Shown here piece by piece: positions 8,051-9,261 of a stretch of 9,261 bases of DNA. Within the stretch, counting starts at the first letter, position 1, and every line of letters starts with the position of its first letter. Where the stretch lies: NCBI GenBank assembly GCA_026193555.1, contig JAPHUU010000155.1, positions 1-9,261 of the forward strand. Direction: 5' to 3'. The stretch comes from Rhodanobacter sp. (GTDB taxonomy: Bacteria; Pseudomonadota; Gammaproteobacteria; Xanthomonadales; Rhodanobacteraceae). The notes below the pieces were generated by a model, which saw only the letters and a list, made by a program, of their open reading frames with translations, made no database searches and was not told where the DNA came from. The position numbers and the translations under genes are program-made.

Positions 8051-8099
8051 GCAATCTCTCCCCGCCTATCCGACGCTTTGCCTCGGGCGAACAGCATCG

Positions 8100-8189
8100 C
8101 GCCAGCGGACGAAAACTGGCGTCAAACGCAGAAACTGTCGACCCGCAGCGGCCCGGCGCGCGCATCGCGACGTTTGACCCGGCGCGCGC
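8100..8189. repeat. Cluster of short repeats upstream of the ligase gene
   Basis: In the 148-base gap between tsaC and the ligase three structures are seen. A 6-bp hairpin CGCCAG/CTGGCG has a 10-base loop (8100-8121). An 8-bp inverted repeat has arms GTCAAACG (8121-8128) and CGTTTGAC (8171-8178). An exact 12-base direct repeat, CCCGGCGCGCGC, lies at 8152-8163 and 8178-8189 with a 26-base period. None has a T-tail. They could hold regulatory sites for the ligase or a poor terminator for topA-tsaC. In DNA this GC-rich some such repeats arise by chance. Confidence 0.35.
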
Positions 8190-8198
8190 GATGAACAC

Positions 8199-8771
8199 TC
8201 AGCCACGAATGATAGCTCCCGACAGCGCATCACGGATTTCCGTGGGATTGAGCTGCCCGCCCAGCGGCGCATCCAGCAGACCATCCAGCCGATCACCAAA
8301 ATAGGCCTCCACCGCTGAGGCCGAGCGCGCCGGAGGCTGGCCGTGCGGGTTGGCACTGGTCGACACCAGCGCGCCACCGAACGCGCGGCACAGTGCTGCC
8401 GCTGGCTCATGTGCAGTGACGCGCAAGGCAATGCCGGCATGCGCACCGGCGATCCAGTCGGGTGCCTCCGCCGAGCGGGGAAAGATCCAGGTCCTCGGAC
8501 CAGGCCAACTCGCCCGCACCTGCTGCATCACCGAGCCCGGCACCGCGCTCAACTCGACATAGCGTTCCAGCTGCGCGAAATCCGCTGCGATCAACAGGAC
8601 ACCCTGCGTCGGCGGTCGCTGCTTCAGGGCAAATACGTGCTCGAATGCCTGACGATTGTGCGGATCGCAACCAAGCCCGAAAACGGCCTCGGTCGGATAG
8701 GCGAGCACGCCGCCGCTTCGAAGCAATGCAGCAGCGGCGGCAATCCCGGCAAGATCGAAATGCCGCAGCAC
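8199..8771 (-). CDS. tsaC: Threonylcarbamoyl-AMP synthase TsaC (YrdC family)
   Basis: TsaC makes threonylcarbamoyl-AMP from threonine, bicarbonate and ATP, the first step of t6A37 modification on tRNAs reading ANN codons. The product is 190 residues, the short form without the extra Sua5 domain. Motifs: YPTEAVFGLGCD (25-36), K50-Q-R52 followed by GVLLIA, WPGPRTWIFP (89-98), STSANPHG (137-144), and the ending NPTEIRDALSGAIIRG, all typical of TsaC. The start is a GTG at 8769-8771, immediately after the topA TGA with no intervening base. A CGAGG site (8777-8781) lies inside the last topA codons, 5 bases upstream. This arrangement implies translational coupling. A topA or topA-like gene beside tsaC is a recurrent gammaproteobacterial arrangement. 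Confidence 0.95.
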   Translation of the reverse strand: MLRHFDLAGIAAAAALLRSGGVLAYPTEAVFGLGCDPHNRQAFEHVFALKQRPPTQGVLLIAADFAQLERYVELSAVPGSVMQQVRASWPGPRTWIFPRSAEAPDWIAGAHAGIALRVTAHEPAAALCRAFGGALVSTSANPHGQPPARSASAVEAYFGDRLDGLLDAPLGGQLNPTEIRDALSGAIIRG

Positions 8772-9261
8772 TCAGGCCTCGGGGGTCTCTGAGGTGGCCT
8801 TGCCGCTCACCGCCTTGCTGACAGCCACTTTCTTTGCTGCCACCTTCTTGGTCGCAGCCTTCTTGCTGGCTGTTTTCTTGCTGGCGGCCTTTTTGCTGGC
8901 GGGCTTCTTCACGGCAGCCTTCTTGACCGCCACCTTCTTCACCGCTGGTGCGGTCTTCCTGGCCGCCGTCTTCTTGCTGGCACCCTTCTTGCCAAAACGC
9001 CCCTTGCGCACCGGCGCGGCGGCCAGCAACTCCTCGCATTCCTGCAGCGTCAGGCTCTTCGGATCCCGGTCTTTCGGCACCCGGGCGTTCTTTTCCTTGT
9101 TGGTGATGTACGGGCCATAGCGGCCGTTCAGCACCTGGATACCCTGCGCTTCGAAATCGAGTATCAGGCGGTTCGCGTCGGCGATCTTCTTCTCGACGAT
9201 CAGTTCCAGGGCCCGTTCCAGGGAGATGGTGTAGGGATCGTCTTCCTTGATGGACACGAAC
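8772..9261 (-). CDS. topA: DNA topoisomerase I, C-terminal end only (runs off the window)
   Basis: The last 162 residues of a type IA topoisomerase are visible; the catalytic part lies beyond base 9261. The fragment opens FVSIKEDDPYTISLERALELI and continues with a topoisomerase C-terminal repeat (Toprim_C_rpt type), containing QVLNGRYGPYITNKEKNARV and the ending DPKSLTLQECEELLAAAP. A strongly basic Lys/Ala tail follows (about residues 84-150), then the acidic tip TSETPEA. No Cys4 zinc finger is present in this segment. TopA relaxes negative supercoils; the C-terminal region helps bind DNA and, in some species, RNA polymerase. Lys-rich tails of this kind are known in xanthomonad and actinobacterial TopA proteins. 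Its frame ends exactly at the tsaC start. The GTG at 9255-9257 is an internal Val codon, not a start. Confidence 0.93.
   Translation of the reverse strand, partial: FVSIKEDDPYTISLERALELIVEKKIADANRLILDFEAQGIQVLNGRYGPYITNKEKNARVPKDRDPKSLTLQECEELLAAAPVRKGRFGKKGASKKTAARKTAPAVKKVAVKKAAVKKPASKKAASKKTASKKAATKKVAAKKVAVSKAVSGKATSETPEA
8823..8942 (-). repeat. Eight tandem xKKxA pentads (15-bp units) in the topA tail
   Basis: Eight consecutive in-frame pentads follow the pattern xKKxA: VKKVA, VKKAA, VKKPA, SKKAA, SKKTA, SKKAA, TKKVA, AKKVA. Each is 15 bp, giving a 120-bp degenerate tandem array. On the + strand it shows as recurring TTCTTG and TTCTTC blocks. The pattern resembles the C-terminal tails of histone H1-like bacterial proteins and probably binds DNA non-specifically. 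Copy number may vary between strains. Confidence 0.85.

Noticed and set aside
7322..8194. 290-residue + strand frame opposite the ligase
   Set aside because: It is antisense to a gene with intact ANL motifs and a strong ribosome site. The product is Arg/His-rich without domains.
8794..9120. 108-residue very hydrophobic + strand frame that looks like a membrane protein
   Set aside because: It is the reverse complement of the topA Lys/Ala tail: Lys codons read backwards give Phe and Leu. The hydrophobicity is an artefact.

Overview
The window reads as ordinary chromosomal sequence from a high-GC gammaproteobacterium. The family is most likely Xanthomonadales/Lysobacterales, and a Rhodanobacteraceae-type organism (Rhodanobacter, Dyella or a relative) fits best. 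This is an inference from the high GC content, the topA-tsaC gene pair, the Lys/Ala-rich tail on topoisomerase I, the autotransporter GDSL esterase and the xanthomonad-like ANL ligase. No database search was possible. I see no mobile element, CRISPR array, tRNA, rRNA or phage gene.

Layout, left to right. (1) 1-2073 (+): the transcription accessory protein Tex, missing its N-terminus at the window edge. (2) 2074-2192: a short, symmetry-rich intergenic region with a 17-bp palindrome and a cluster of nested repeats where a promoter is expected. (3) 2193-4043 (+): a secreted GDSL esterase fused to an autotransporter barrel (EstA type). (4) 4083-4129: a strong hairpin terminator shared by two convergent genes. 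(5) 4149-5018 (-): an outer-membrane lipoprotein with a YbaY/YscW-like domain and an unassigned C-terminal half. (6) 5251-6537 (-): purD. (7) 6680-8050 (-): a stand-alone AMP-forming acyl/aryl ligase. (8) 8199-8771 (-): tsaC. (9) 8772-9261 (-): the 3' end of topA, whose stop codon directly abuts the tsaC start.

The genes fall into unrelated functional groups. Tex, PurD, TsaC and TopA are housekeeping (RNA/transcription, purine synthesis, tRNA t6A modification, DNA topology). The esterase and the lipoprotein are cell-envelope proteins. The ligase is the least explained gene: it has no acyl carrier protein or pathway partner in view. topA and tsaC are almost certainly co-transcribed and translationally coupled. 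The ligase and purD lie downstream on the same strand, with gaps of 148 and 142 bases and signs of separate starts.

No intergenic stretch exceeds 300 bases; the longest is 5019-5250. I did not find a convincing novel multi-gene system. The items most worth a second look are the repeat architecture upstream of the esterase, the orphan ligase, and the lipoprotein's C-terminal domain.
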